Assembly (NCBI GenBank): GCA_002938045.1
Contig: PTLJ01000009.1
Coordinates: 1 to 15,850, forward strand
DNA length: 15,850 bases
Reading direction: 5' to 3'
From: Alphaproteobacteria bacterium MarineAlpha3_Bin4
GTDB lineage: Bacteria; Pseudomonadota; Alphaproteobacteria; Rhodospirillales; Casp-alpha2
Shown: in pieces, positions 7,059 through 14,326 of the stretch
How positions within the stretch are numbered: position 1 is the stretch's first letter
Layout: the number at the start of each line of letters is the position of its first letter
The notes under the pieces: generated by a model
The model's database searches: none
Seen by the model: only the letters and a program-made list of their open reading frames with translations
Told to the model about the DNA's origin: nothing
Position numbers and translations under genes: made by a program

Positions 7059-10000
7059 TGACGCAGAAATTCCGTTTGCCGGATCGCGGGCGGATCGAAC
7101 GTGATGTACCGGTCAACTTCACCTTCAACGGCCGGCACTATCAGGGCTATCGTGGCGACACACTGGCGTCAGCTCTTTTAGCCAACGGAGTACGTTTAGT
7201 TGGGCGCAGCTTCAAGTACCACCGCCCGCGCGGCATCATGGCCGCTGGTGCGGAGGAACCCAACGCCCTAGTGCAGCTCGAGACCGGCGCGCGCACGCTT
7301 GCCGACCACCAGGCGACCCTGGTCGAGCTTTACGAAGGCCTCATAGCAGACAGCGTCAACTGCTGGCCCAGCCCTGGCTTCGACGTGATGGCCGTTAACA
7401 ACTGGTTCCACCGCATCTTACCCTCGGGTTTTTATTACAAGACCTTCATGTGGCCGACGTCCGGGTGGAAGATCTATGAATATTTTATCCGCCGTGCCGC
7501 CGGACTGGGCCACTCGCCACACGAGCCGGATCCGGACCACTACGACCGGATGAACATCCATTGCGACGTTTTGGTCGTCGGCGGCGGACCTGCAGGCCTT
7601 TTGGCGACACTGTCCGCTGGCCGCGCCGGCGCGCGCGTAGTGTTGGCCGACGATCAACCGGAGCTCGGTGGCGGGCTGCTGGCCGAGCGGGCGGAGATCG
7701 ACGGCGGCCCAGCGATGGATTGGGTCTCAGCGGCGGAGGCCGAATTAGAAACGATGCCGGACATCACCGTCCTCAAGCGGACGTCCGCGTTCGGTTACTA
7801 TGACCATAACTTCATCGGCATGATCGAAACGCGTAGTGCCAAGATCTGCGACGGTGGCGGCGTCTCACGCCAGCGCCTGTGGCGGGTCCGCGCCCGCCAG
7901 GTCGTCCTCGCCACCGGCGCCATCGAACGACCGCTGGTGTTCTCGGACAACGATCGCCCCGGCGTGATGCTGGCCGGCGCTGTGCGCACCTACGTCAACC
8001 GATATGGCGTCACGCCCGGCAAGCGCATCGCCGTCTTTACCAACAACGACGACGCCTACCGTACGGCACTCGACCTCGTCGAGGCCGGCGTTGAGGTGGC
8101 GGCAGTTATCGACTTGCGCTCCGACCCGGGCGGCGAATTACCGACCCGCGCCGTCGAGCAAGACATCGAGGTGCTCGACGATACCGCCATCACTGGCGTT
8201 ATCGGAGTCCACGGTGTGCGCGGCATTGAGGTGATGTCGTTGAACGCCGACGGTGACGGCGTGGTCGGTGAGGCACGGGTTGTCGATTGCGACGTGGTCT
8301 GTTCGTCGGGCGGCTGGAACCCAGCCGTGCATCTGCATTCCCATTCCGGCGGCAAGGCCGTGTTCGAAGACGAGCGTAACATTTTCGTACCCGGTGAGAC
8401 GATTCAGGCGGTGCGCTCTGCCGGCGCCGCCAACGGTGACTTTTCGCTCGGCGAATGTCTGGCGACCGGCACTGCCGCCGGTAAGGCAGCGGCGGCCAAG
8501 ACCGGGTTCAAGAAATCTGCGCGCAAGAAGTCACCGCGTGCCAACAACGTTGACGAGGCAGCACCACGTCATCTCTGGATTGTGCCGACGACGCGACCGG
8601 TGGGGCAGCGCGGCAAGCACTTCCTCGACCTGCAGAACGACGTCACCGCCGCCGACGTGCAGCTAGCCGCCCGCGAAGGCTACCGTTCGATTGAACATGC
8701 CAAGCGTTACACCACGCTCGGCATGGCCACAGACCAGGGAAAAACCGGCAACATCCCGGGCATGGCTATCCTCGGCCAGGCACTGGGTGCCGAGTCCCTG
8801 AGCCACGTCGGTACAACAACATTCCGCCCACCCTACACGCCGGTGACTTTCGGCGCACTGGCCGGGCGCGACGTTGGCCCGCTCGCCGACCCGGTGCGGA
8901 TGTCGCCGATCCACCACTGGCATGAGCTGGCCGGCTGCAAGTGGGAGGACGTCGGCCAATGGAAGCGCCCCTGGTACTACCCGCAGGTTGGTGAGTGCAT
9001 GCGTGACGCCGTCGACCGCGAATGCCTGGCGGCCAGAAACGCGGTCGGTATTCTCGACGCATCGACGCTTGGTAAGATCGACATCCAAGGCCCTGACGCG
9101 GCCGAGTTCCTTAACCGCATCTACACCAACGCATGGTCAAAACTGGCCGTCGGCAAGTGCCGTTACGGCCTGATGCTAGGCGAGGACGGTATGGTGATGG
9201 ACGACGGCGTGACGACGCGGCTCGGCGACAACCACTACCTGATGACGACCACCACCGGGAACGCCGCCGCCGTGCTCGGCTGGCTCGAGGAGTGGCTGCA
9301 AACGGAATGGTCAGAGCTCAAGGTCTACTGCAGCTCGGTCACTGAATACTGGTCGACGATCGCCATCTGCGGCCCCTACGCGCGGGCTCTGCTCTGCGAA
9401 TTCACAAGCGATAGCGACCTCGGCGCTGAAGCGTTTCCGTTCATGACCCTGCGCGAAGGCACCGTCGCCGGCATTCCGGCGCGTATTTTCCGCATTAGCT
9501 TCACCGGAGAATTGACGTTCGAGATCAACGTGCCCGCAAGCTACGGCATGGCGCTGTGGACGGCACTGATCAACGCCGGTGACAAATTTGGCATCACACC
9601 ATTCGGCACCGAGACAATGCACGTGCTCAGGGCCGAGAAAGGTTTCATCATCGTCGGCCAGGAGACCGACGGCACCGTCACACCCAATGATCTTGGCATG
9701 GACTGGATCGTTTCTAAGAACAAGGACTTCATCGGCCGGCGCTCCCTGAGCCGCGCCGACTGCGTGCGTGACGACCGCAAGCATTTGGTCGGCCTGCTGC
9801 CGGACGACGTCAACACGGTGCTGCCCGAGGGCGGTCAAATCACCGCCGAAAAGCACGCAGGCCCGCCGATGCCGATGATCGGCCACGTCACATCGAGCTA
9901 TTTCTCGGCCAATCTAGGGCGATCTTTCGCGCTCGCTTTGGTCAAGGGCGGACGCCAGCGACTTGGCGCGAAGGTCTACGTGCCGCTCACCGACAGGACA

Positions 10001-10063
10001 CTCAGCGCCGAAATTACGGAGCCGGTGTTCTTCGATCCGGACGGGAGTCGGCTTCATGGTTGA
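7058..10063 (+). CDS. soxA: Sarcosine oxidase alpha subunit (NAD-binding, GcvT/THF domain)
   Basis: 1001 residues, slightly above the roughly 965-1000 typical of SoxA. The N-terminal region (about 10-100) is the ferredoxin-like Fer2_4 domain without a 2Fe-2S cysteine set, as usual for SoxA. A dinucleotide-binding fold starts near residue 168 (GGGPAG at 175-180), and the pyridine nucleotide-disulfide oxidoreductase-like domain binds the non-catalytic NAD+ seen in this subunit. A lysine- and alanine-rich linker follows (about 480-505). From about 600 the GcvT and GcvT-C domains carry the site where THF takes the methylene group to form 5,10-methylene-THF; RYGLMLGEDGMVMDDGV near 701-717 is the corresponding T-protein segment. 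AAGGGAG lies about 10 bases before the start. The 3' end overlaps soxG by 8 bases. Confidence 0.96.
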   Translation: MTQKFRLPDRGRIERDVPVNFTFNGRHYQGYRGDTLASALLANGVRLVGRSFKYHRPRGIMAAGAEEPNALVQLETGARTLADHQATLVELYEGLIADSVNCWPSPGFDVMAVNNWFHRILPSGFYYKTFMWPTSGWKIYEYFIRRAAGLGHSPHEPDPDHYDRMNIHCDVLVVGGGPAGLLATLSAGRAGARVVLADDQPELGGGLLAERAEIDGGPAMDWVSAAEAELETMPDITVLKRTSAFGYYDHNFIGMIETRSAKICDGGGVSRQRLWRVRARQVVLATGAIERPLVFSDNDRPGVMLAGAVRTYVNRYGVTPGKRIAVFTNNDDAYRTALDLVEAGVEVAAVIDLRSDPGGELPTRAVEQDIEVLDDTAITGVIGVHGVRGIEVMSLNADGDGVVGEARVVDCDVVCSSGGWNPAVHLHSHSGGKAVFEDERNIFVPGETIQAVRSAGAANGDFSLGECLATGTAAGKAAAAKTGFKKSARKKSPRANNVDEAAPRHLWIVPTTRPVGQRGKHFLDLQNDVTAADVQLAAREGYRSIEHAKRYTTLGMATDQGKTGNIPGMAILGQALGAESLSHVGTTTFRPPYTPVTFGALAGRDVGPLADPVRMSPIHHWHELAGCKWEDVGQWKRPWYYPQVGECMRDAVDRECLAARNAVGILDASTLGKIDIQGPDAAEFLNRIYTNAWSKLAVGKCRYGLMLGEDGMVMDDGVTTRLGDNHYLMTTTTGNAAAVLGWLEEWLQTEWSELKVYCSSVTEYWSTIAICGPYARALLCEFTSDSDLGAEAFPFMTLREGTVAGIPARIFRISFTGELTFEINVPASYGMALWTALINAGDKFGITPFGTETMHVLRAEKGFIIVGQETDGTVTPNDLGMDWIVSKNKDFIGRRSLSRADCVRDDRKHLVGLLPDDVNTVLPEGGQITAEKHAGPPMPMIGHVTSSYFSANLGRSFALALVKGGRQRLGAKVYVPLTDRTLSAEITEPVFFDPDGSRLHG
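10043..10047 (+). promoter_or_regulatory. Ribosome binding site that sets the soxG start
   Basis: GGGAG inside the last soxA codons lies 8 bases before the ATG at 10056. A longer in-frame start at 9963 would overlap soxA by about 100 bases and add 31 residues with no family likeness, so the start at 10056 is preferred. Confidence 0.7.
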
Positions 10064-10691
10064 CCCCTATCTGCGCCAGAGCCCGCTGGCTCACTTGCAC
10101 TTAGACGCACGCGTTGCCAGCGACGGCGGCTTGACCGACGCTGCTGTAATCCTGGCTGAGCTTCCTCACCGCGGCCAACTGCTGTTGCGCGGCGACACCG
10201 GCAATCCGACATTCCGCGACGCCGTCGAGAAAGCGATCAAGACCGGCTTGCCGACGACAGCGGGGACGGTAAGCGGCTCCTCAAAAGGGACTCATATCAT
10301 CTGGCAAGGGCCAGACGAGTGGCTGGTGGTAACCAAGCCTGGCGCCGAGGAAAAGACTAAGAAGGCATTGTTCTTGGCCATTGCCAATCAACACGCCGCC
10401 GTTACCGACCTCAGCGAAAGCCGGACCGTGATCCGCATCACCGGCGACAACGCCCGCGAGGTGTTGATGAAAGGCTGTTCCGTCGATCTCCACCCCCGTG
10501 TCTTCGGCCCCGGCCACTGCGCTGAAACGCTGCTCGCCCAGGCTCATGTCATCCTCCATCAGACGGTGGCCCATAAGACTTCGGGCATTCCCACCTACGA
10601 AATATATGTGTATCGAAGCTTCGCCGAATACCTCTGGACCTGGCTTGAGGACGCGGGCCGGGAGTTCGGCGTCAAGGTAGCCACTGCTTAG
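10056..10691 (+). CDS. soxG: Sarcosine oxidase gamma subunit
   Basis: 211 residues, normal for SoxG. The start MVDPYLRQSPLAHLHL matches the usual opening, in which SPLAH is frequent. GPDEWLVV near residue 88 and the segment VTDLSESRTVIRITGD near 120-135 are family landmarks; ILHQTVAHKTSGIPTYEIYV near the C-terminus also fits. SoxG resembles a reduced GcvT/YgfZ fold and packs against SoxA; it has no known separate activity. It overlaps the end of soxA by 8 bases and is the last gene of the operon. The usual companions glyA, folD or purU do not follow; instead a 250-base gap precedes the hydroxyproline dehydratase-like gene. Confidence 0.93.
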   Translation: MVDPYLRQSPLAHLHLDARVASDGGLTDAAVILAELPHRGQLLLRGDTGNPTFRDAVEKAIKTGLPTTAGTVSGSSKGTHIIWQGPDEWLVVTKPGAEEKTKKALFLAIANQHAAVTDLSESRTVIRITGDNAREVLMKGCSVDLHPRVFGPGHCAETLLAQAHVILHQTVAHKTSGIPTYEIYVYRSFAEYLWTWLEDAGREFGVKVATA

Positions 10692-10941
10692 GCTTCTCGA
10701 ATACAGCGGGCCCCATCGGAATCTACCCTGTTGAATATGTTGGCATTCTTTGCGTTCTATAGTGTGTTATCTGGACCCGGTGTGTAATAACTCTGGGTTC
10801 CCCAAATCGAATTTAATTGGTCCATTGGTTAGACCTCCGCAAGTTTCAGACGCAATTGGGGTTATGCCAGCCACGATAACGGCGCCTGCTGACTCTCCAC
10901 CGAGGTAGCAGCGGTGACGTGATACCGCTAATCTCGCCGAC
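10692..10941 (+). promoter_or_regulatory. Intergenic region between soxG and the T3LHyp dehydratase-like gene, with a candidate GntR-type site
   Basis: No gene seen. The region is less GC-rich than the genes. TATAGT at 10758-10763 is a good -10 box, but the only upstream TTGAAT (10731-10736) is 21 bases away, too far for a standard promoter. TGGTTAGACCT at 10826-10836 matches the FadR-subfamily GntR consensus TnGTnnnACnA at all fixed positions except the last. It is a single site and may be chance. No Shine-Dalgarno sequence is evident before the ATG at 10942. No T-rich terminator hairpin was found after soxG, so read-through into the next gene is possible. Confidence 0.25.
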
Positions 10942-11952
10942 ATGAAAAACGTCGTCGAGATAAGCAGTGTCGATATGCACACCGGGGGCGAGCCGGTGCG
11001 GATTGTTACCGCCGGATATCCTGAGATTTCGGGCGACACCATCCTCGCCAAGCGCCGCTACGTACACGAGAATCTGGACCACCTACGACAATTCTTGATG
11101 TTAGAGCCGCGAGGGCATTATGACATGTACGGTGTCATTCTCGTCGAGCCGGACCTAGATGAAGCCGATATGGCGGTGCTGTTCATGCACAACGAAGGCT
11201 ACTCAACCATGTGTGGCCATGCCGTTATCGCGCTGGGCCGCTATGCCGTCGATCGAGAAATCGTCGAAACGCGCAACCCGGAGACGGCGGTCAACATCCA
11301 ATGTCCTTGCGGGCTAGTCACCGCATACGTTGAGCGAGACAACGGGGGTGGCAGCCGGGTCCGGTTTGAGAGCGTGCCAGCCTTCGGCTTCGCCCTCGAT
11401 AAGATCGTCGAAACCAACGATTACGGACCTGTCACTGTCGATATCGGCTACGGTGGCGCGTTTTATGCCTTTGTCGCCGCTGACCAGTTTGGCCTCGACG
11501 TCCGCCAATCGCGAGTCCGCGACCTGGTCGACGCCGCAACCGCCGTCACCGAGGCGGTCAAGTGCCAAGTCTCGCTCCACCATCCCGACGACAACGATCT
11601 CGCCTTCCTCTACGGCACCATCCTTACCGATGGGCGAGACGCCTATTCTAGCGATCCCACCGCCAACGCCTGCGTCTTCGCCGATGCCCAGGTTGATCGC
11701 AGTCCGACCGGTTCCGGCGTCACCGCCCGCATTGCGCTTCAGCACCGGCGTGGTCTGATCCAACTCGGCCGCGAGCGGATCTTTGAGAGCGTCGTCGGAT
11801 CCCGTTTCACCGGTCGTGCGGTATCCGAGACCCGCTGCGGCGATTTCCGCGCCGTTACCGTCGAAGTCGCTGGTGTGGCACACTACACCGGCGAAAGCAC
11901 GTTCCGACTTGAAGACGGCGACGATCTAGGGCGAGGTTTTATCGTTCGCTAG
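10942..11952 (+). CDS. Proline racemase superfamily; predicted trans-3-hydroxy-L-proline dehydratase
   Basis: 336 residues, normal for the superfamily (about 310-355). It opens with the characteristic DMHTGGEPVRIV. The first active-site residue is Cys91 in TMCGHAVIALGR. The second active-site position, in DRSPTGSGVTA, is Thr256; proline racemases and 4-hydroxyproline 2-epimerases have Cys there, while a Cys/Thr pair is the mark of trans-3-hydroxy-L-proline dehydratase (EC 4.2.1.77), which makes delta1-pyrroline-2-carboxylate. The dehydratase call is therefore by residue pattern. The usual next enzyme, a delta1-pyrroline-2-carboxylate reductase, is not in the window. The gene follows soxG on the same strand after 250 bases and is convergent with the VOC gene 9 bases beyond. 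Start at 10942 is the only sensible one, since an in-frame TGA lies about 25 bases upstream, but no ribosome binding site is evident. Confidence 0.85.
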   Translation: MKNVVEISSVDMHTGGEPVRIVTAGYPEISGDTILAKRRYVHENLDHLRQFLMLEPRGHYDMYGVILVEPDLDEADMAVLFMHNEGYSTMCGHAVIALGRYAVDREIVETRNPETAVNIQCPCGLVTAYVERDNGGGSRVRFESVPAFGFALDKIVETNDYGPVTVDIGYGGAFYAFVAADQFGLDVRQSRVRDLVDAATAVTEAVKCQVSLHHPDDNDLAFLYGTILTDGRDAYSSDPTANACVFADAQVDRSPTGSGVTARIALQHRRGLIQLGRERIFESVVGSRFTGRAVSETRCGDFRAVTVEVAGVAHYTGESTFRLEDGDDLGRGFIVR

Positions 11953-11961
11953 GAAATGCGC

Positions 11962-12399
11962 TTACGCTACGTTCGGCACGTCCGGCACCCAGACGTAGCC
12001 GTCGACGTCGACGAGGTAGGCTTCACGCAACCCGTGCGGCTTGTCAATCGCACCAGCCAAAACCGTATATCCCGCCTCCCTTGCACGGGTCTCCGCCGCA
12101 TCCGGATCACAGCCGTGTAAACGTAGCTCGACACCGATGCCGCGCGCAATGTCGGGCTCCAAGCTTCCATAGAGCTCATGGTCGTTGTAGGTATGATCCG
12201 CATGCAGCATCCATTCCGCGCCATAACCGTGCAGAACGGCAAAATCCGGATCGGTGTAAATGACCTCAGCCGCGAGCACGCTGGTCTGGAATGCTACGGC
12301 ACGCTCGGTATCTTCGACCAATAAATTGATGCCTAAACCTTTTAGCGACCGGCCGTAATCGTCAGCTGACATCCAGGCATCGCCTTCGCGGAGTTTCAT
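11962..12399 (-). CDS. VOC-fold protein lacking the usual metal ligands
   Basis: 145 residues. The beta-alpha-beta-beta-beta pattern is recognisable: GLGINLLVEDTERAVAF opens the first repeat, GIGVELRLHG the second, and YLVDVDGYVWVPD is the closing strand. Where VOC metalloenzymes have His, His and Glu, this protein has Asn25, Glu91 and Val138, so the classical site is not conserved. It may be a binding or resistance-type protein, or use other residues; several His (67, 69, 74) cluster in HADHTYNDHELYG. AGGGGGT lies 6 bases before the ATG at 12399, supporting that start; Met10 is an alternative. It lies 56 bases downstream of the second MttB-like gene on the same strand, so the two are probably one transcript. 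Superfamily call good, function unknown. Confidence 0.82.
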   Translation of the reverse strand: MKLREGDAWMSADDYGRSLKGLGINLLVEDTERAVAFQTSVLAAEVIYTDPDFAVLHGYGAEWMLHADHTYNDHELYGSLEPDIARGIGVELRLHGCDPDAAETRAREAGYTVLAGAIDKPHGLREAYLVDVDGYVWVPDVPNVA

Positions 12400-12455
12400 C
12401 GTCTGACCCCCTGTCCTTCCCGGTCAAGAGAGAATAGCGTGCCCCGGCATCCGCT

Positions 12456-14003
12456 CTAGGCAACGTTGGAGTCGGGGAAGCTCGCCTTCTTCTCGGCGAT
12501 GAAGGCGAGTAGTTCCTCGTCTTTGGCCTCGTCCAAGGGCGGCGGCTGATAGGAAGCCAGCATTTCCTTGCAGCCCTTGCTCGCGCGGTCGACAGTCCTG
12601 AGTTCGCCCTCCGTCTGCCATTGCTCGAAGGAGTTGTTGTCGGCCACCGTCGAGCGGTAGAAGGCGGTCTCGAAGTTGGCCTGGGTGTGGGCGCAGCCGA
12701 GATAATGAGCGCCTGGCCCGACCTCGCGGATGGCGTCCATGGCCTGCCCGTTCTCCGACGTGTCGTAGCCTCTGCACAACACCTCCATCATCGCGAGTTG
12801 GTCGATGTCCATGACGAATTTCTCGTAACTTGACACCAACCCGCCCTCGAGCCAACCAGCACCATGGAGAACGAAGTTGACCCCGCAGAGCACCGCTGGC
12901 GCCAGCGAATGAGCGCTCTCGTAGGCCGCTTGGGCATCCGGGATCTTGCTAGCGCAGAGCGAGCCGCCTGAGCGGAACGGAAGCTTAAGGCGCCGTGCTA
13001 ACTGCGCCGCTGCTGAAAGCACCAGAGTCGGTTCCGGCGTACCGAAGGTTGGCGCCCCCGACTGCATAGAGAGCGCCGCCGAGAACAAGCCGAATACGAC
13101 TGGCGCGCCGGGCCGAACAAGCTGAGTCAGTGCGAGGCCGGCCATCGCTTCGGCCAATGCCTGGGTCAGAGTGCCGAAGACAGAAACCGGCGCCATCGCG
13201 CCCTGCATGATGAAGGGCGTGACGATGGTCGCCTGATTGGCTGCCGCATAGACCTTGAGCGATCCGAGCATGGTTTCGTCGAAGGTCATCGGTGAATTGA
13301 CGTTGATCAGGCTGGTACAGACCGTGTTGTCGTCGATGAAGTCGGTGCCGAACAGGATGCGGCACATGTCGACCGTGTCGCGCGCGCGCTGCGGGTGCGT
13401 CACCGAGCCCATGAACGGCTTGTCCGAATACTTAATGTGCGTGTAGACCATGTCGTAATGGCGTTTGTTGACTGGCAGGTCGACCGGCTCACAGACGGTG
13501 CCGCCCGAGTGATGGATCGACGGCGCCATGTAGGCCAGTTTGACGAAGTTCTCGAAGTCCTCGATGGTGCCGTAGCGGCGCCCACCTTCTAGGTCGCGCA
13601 CGAACGGCGGCCCGTAAACGGGCACAAACACGAGGTGGTCGCCACCGATCTGCACGTTGCGCTTTGGATTGCGTCCGTGCTGGGTAAATTCCGCTGGCGC
13701 CGTCTCGATCAACTTACGCGCCAGGCCGCGAGGAAACCGCACCCGAGTGCCGTCAATGTCGGCGCCGGCCTCGCGGAAAAGTGTCAAAGTTTCTTCATCG
13801 TCTCGGAATTCAATACCGATCTCCTCGAGCACCGTCTCAGCGTTGGTTTCGATGATGTCAAGCGCCTCGGAATGGCAGAGCTCGGTCAGCGGGATGTTGC
13901 GGGTGATGTAGGGAATGCTAACGGATGAAGTTTTCGCGCGTTCGGCCCGTCTTGCATCGCGACCGCGGCGGCCAGACGGGGGGGCGGCGACTGCTTTGCT
14001 CAT
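12456..14003 (-). CDS. MttB-family (COG5598) methyltransferase without pyrrolysine, paralog 2
   Basis: 515 residues with no internal TAG. A basic, low-complexity N-terminal tail (about 1-25) precedes the barrel. Shared blocks with paralog 1 are DLPVNKRHYDMV, NVNSPMTFDE, SGAPTFGTPEPT, GWLEGGL near residue 381 and GPGAHYLGCAHT near 428, but most of the protein differs, so the two are old paralogs and probably differ in substrate. The family includes corrinoid-dependent demethylases of trimethylamine, glycine betaine, proline betaine and carnitine; many proteobacterial members are uncharacterised. GGAGG (14013-14017 on the complement) lies 9 bases before the ATG. It is divergent from the FAD/GcvT fusion at 14327 across a shared 323-base region and is followed by a VOC gene, mirroring the module around paralog 1. 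It ends in TAG. Confidence 0.9.
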   Translation of the reverse strand: MSKAVAAPPSGRRGRDARRAERAKTSSVSIPYITRNIPLTELCHSEALDIIETNAETVLEEIGIEFRDDEETLTLFREAGADIDGTRVRFPRGLARKLIETAPAEFTQHGRNPKRNVQIGGDHLVFVPVYGPPFVRDLEGGRRYGTIEDFENFVKLAYMAPSIHHSGGTVCEPVDLPVNKRHYDMVYTHIKYSDKPFMGSVTHPQRARDTVDMCRILFGTDFIDDNTVCTSLINVNSPMTFDETMLGSLKVYAAANQATIVTPFIMQGAMAPVSVFGTLTQALAEAMAGLALTQLVRPGAPVVFGLFSAALSMQSGAPTFGTPEPTLVLSAAAQLARRLKLPFRSGGSLCASKIPDAQAAYESAHSLAPAVLCGVNFVLHGAGWLEGGLVSSYEKFVMDIDQLAMMEVLCRGYDTSENGQAMDAIREVGPGAHYLGCAHTQANFETAFYRSTVADNNSFEQWQTEGELRTVDRASKGCKEMLASYQPPPLDEAKDEELLAFIAEKKASFPDSNVA

Positions 14004-14326
14004 GACTCCAATCCTCCAACGGGCTAACTAACCTTGGCCCCCGTCAAGTCGAAAGGCAATGGATTTCGTGCAGTTTATCGAGACTGATTGTGGAGACTAA
14101 TTCAGCCCCACCATTTTATTGTTTGACCACTTCGCCCAGCGCTTAAGTTGATGCCAAAAAGTAGGATAACGCTATGGCGCAAACGGGACATCTAGCGTCG
14201 CTGAATCGTTAACAAATGGTGCGGCTGGGACCTAGACAACACTTTCAGACAACGATTAAGATTTCTGTCGGTTGGCCGCAAGATTGTGAGGCAGGCCGAG
14301 AGGACGAGGACCGGGAGGAAATCGAG
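14004..14326. promoter_or_regulatory. Divergent intergenic region between mttB paralog 2 and the second FAD/GcvT gene
   Basis: The 323 bases hold no gene that I can support and are relatively A+T-rich, as expected for back-to-back promoters. A TTGACC at 14124-14129 resembles a -35 box, but no clear -10 follows at the right distance. AATCGTT (14204-14210) and AACGATT (14251-14257) form a 7-bp inverted repeat with a 40-base gap, which could be paired operator sites. Ribosome binding sites lie at each edge: GGAGG for the minus gene (14013-14017) and GGGAGGAA (14313-14320) for the plus gene. Shared control of both genes is likely from layout alone. Confidence 0.4.

Noticed and set aside
9963..10055. 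Upstream in-frame ATG extending soxG by 31 residues
   Set aside because: The extension lies within the soxA GcvT-C coding region, and the ATG at 10056 has GGGAG 8 bases upstream and a typical SoxG N-terminus.
11314..11883. 189-codon open frame antisense to the hydroxyproline enzyme gene
   Set aside because: Complementary to conserved active-site-bearing coding sequence; no independent start signal or recognisable protein.
10942..11952. Annotation as proline racemase or 4-hydroxyproline 2-epimerase
   Set aside because: Those enzymes have Cys at the second catalytic position; here it is Thr256, the trans-3-hydroxy-L-proline dehydratase pattern.
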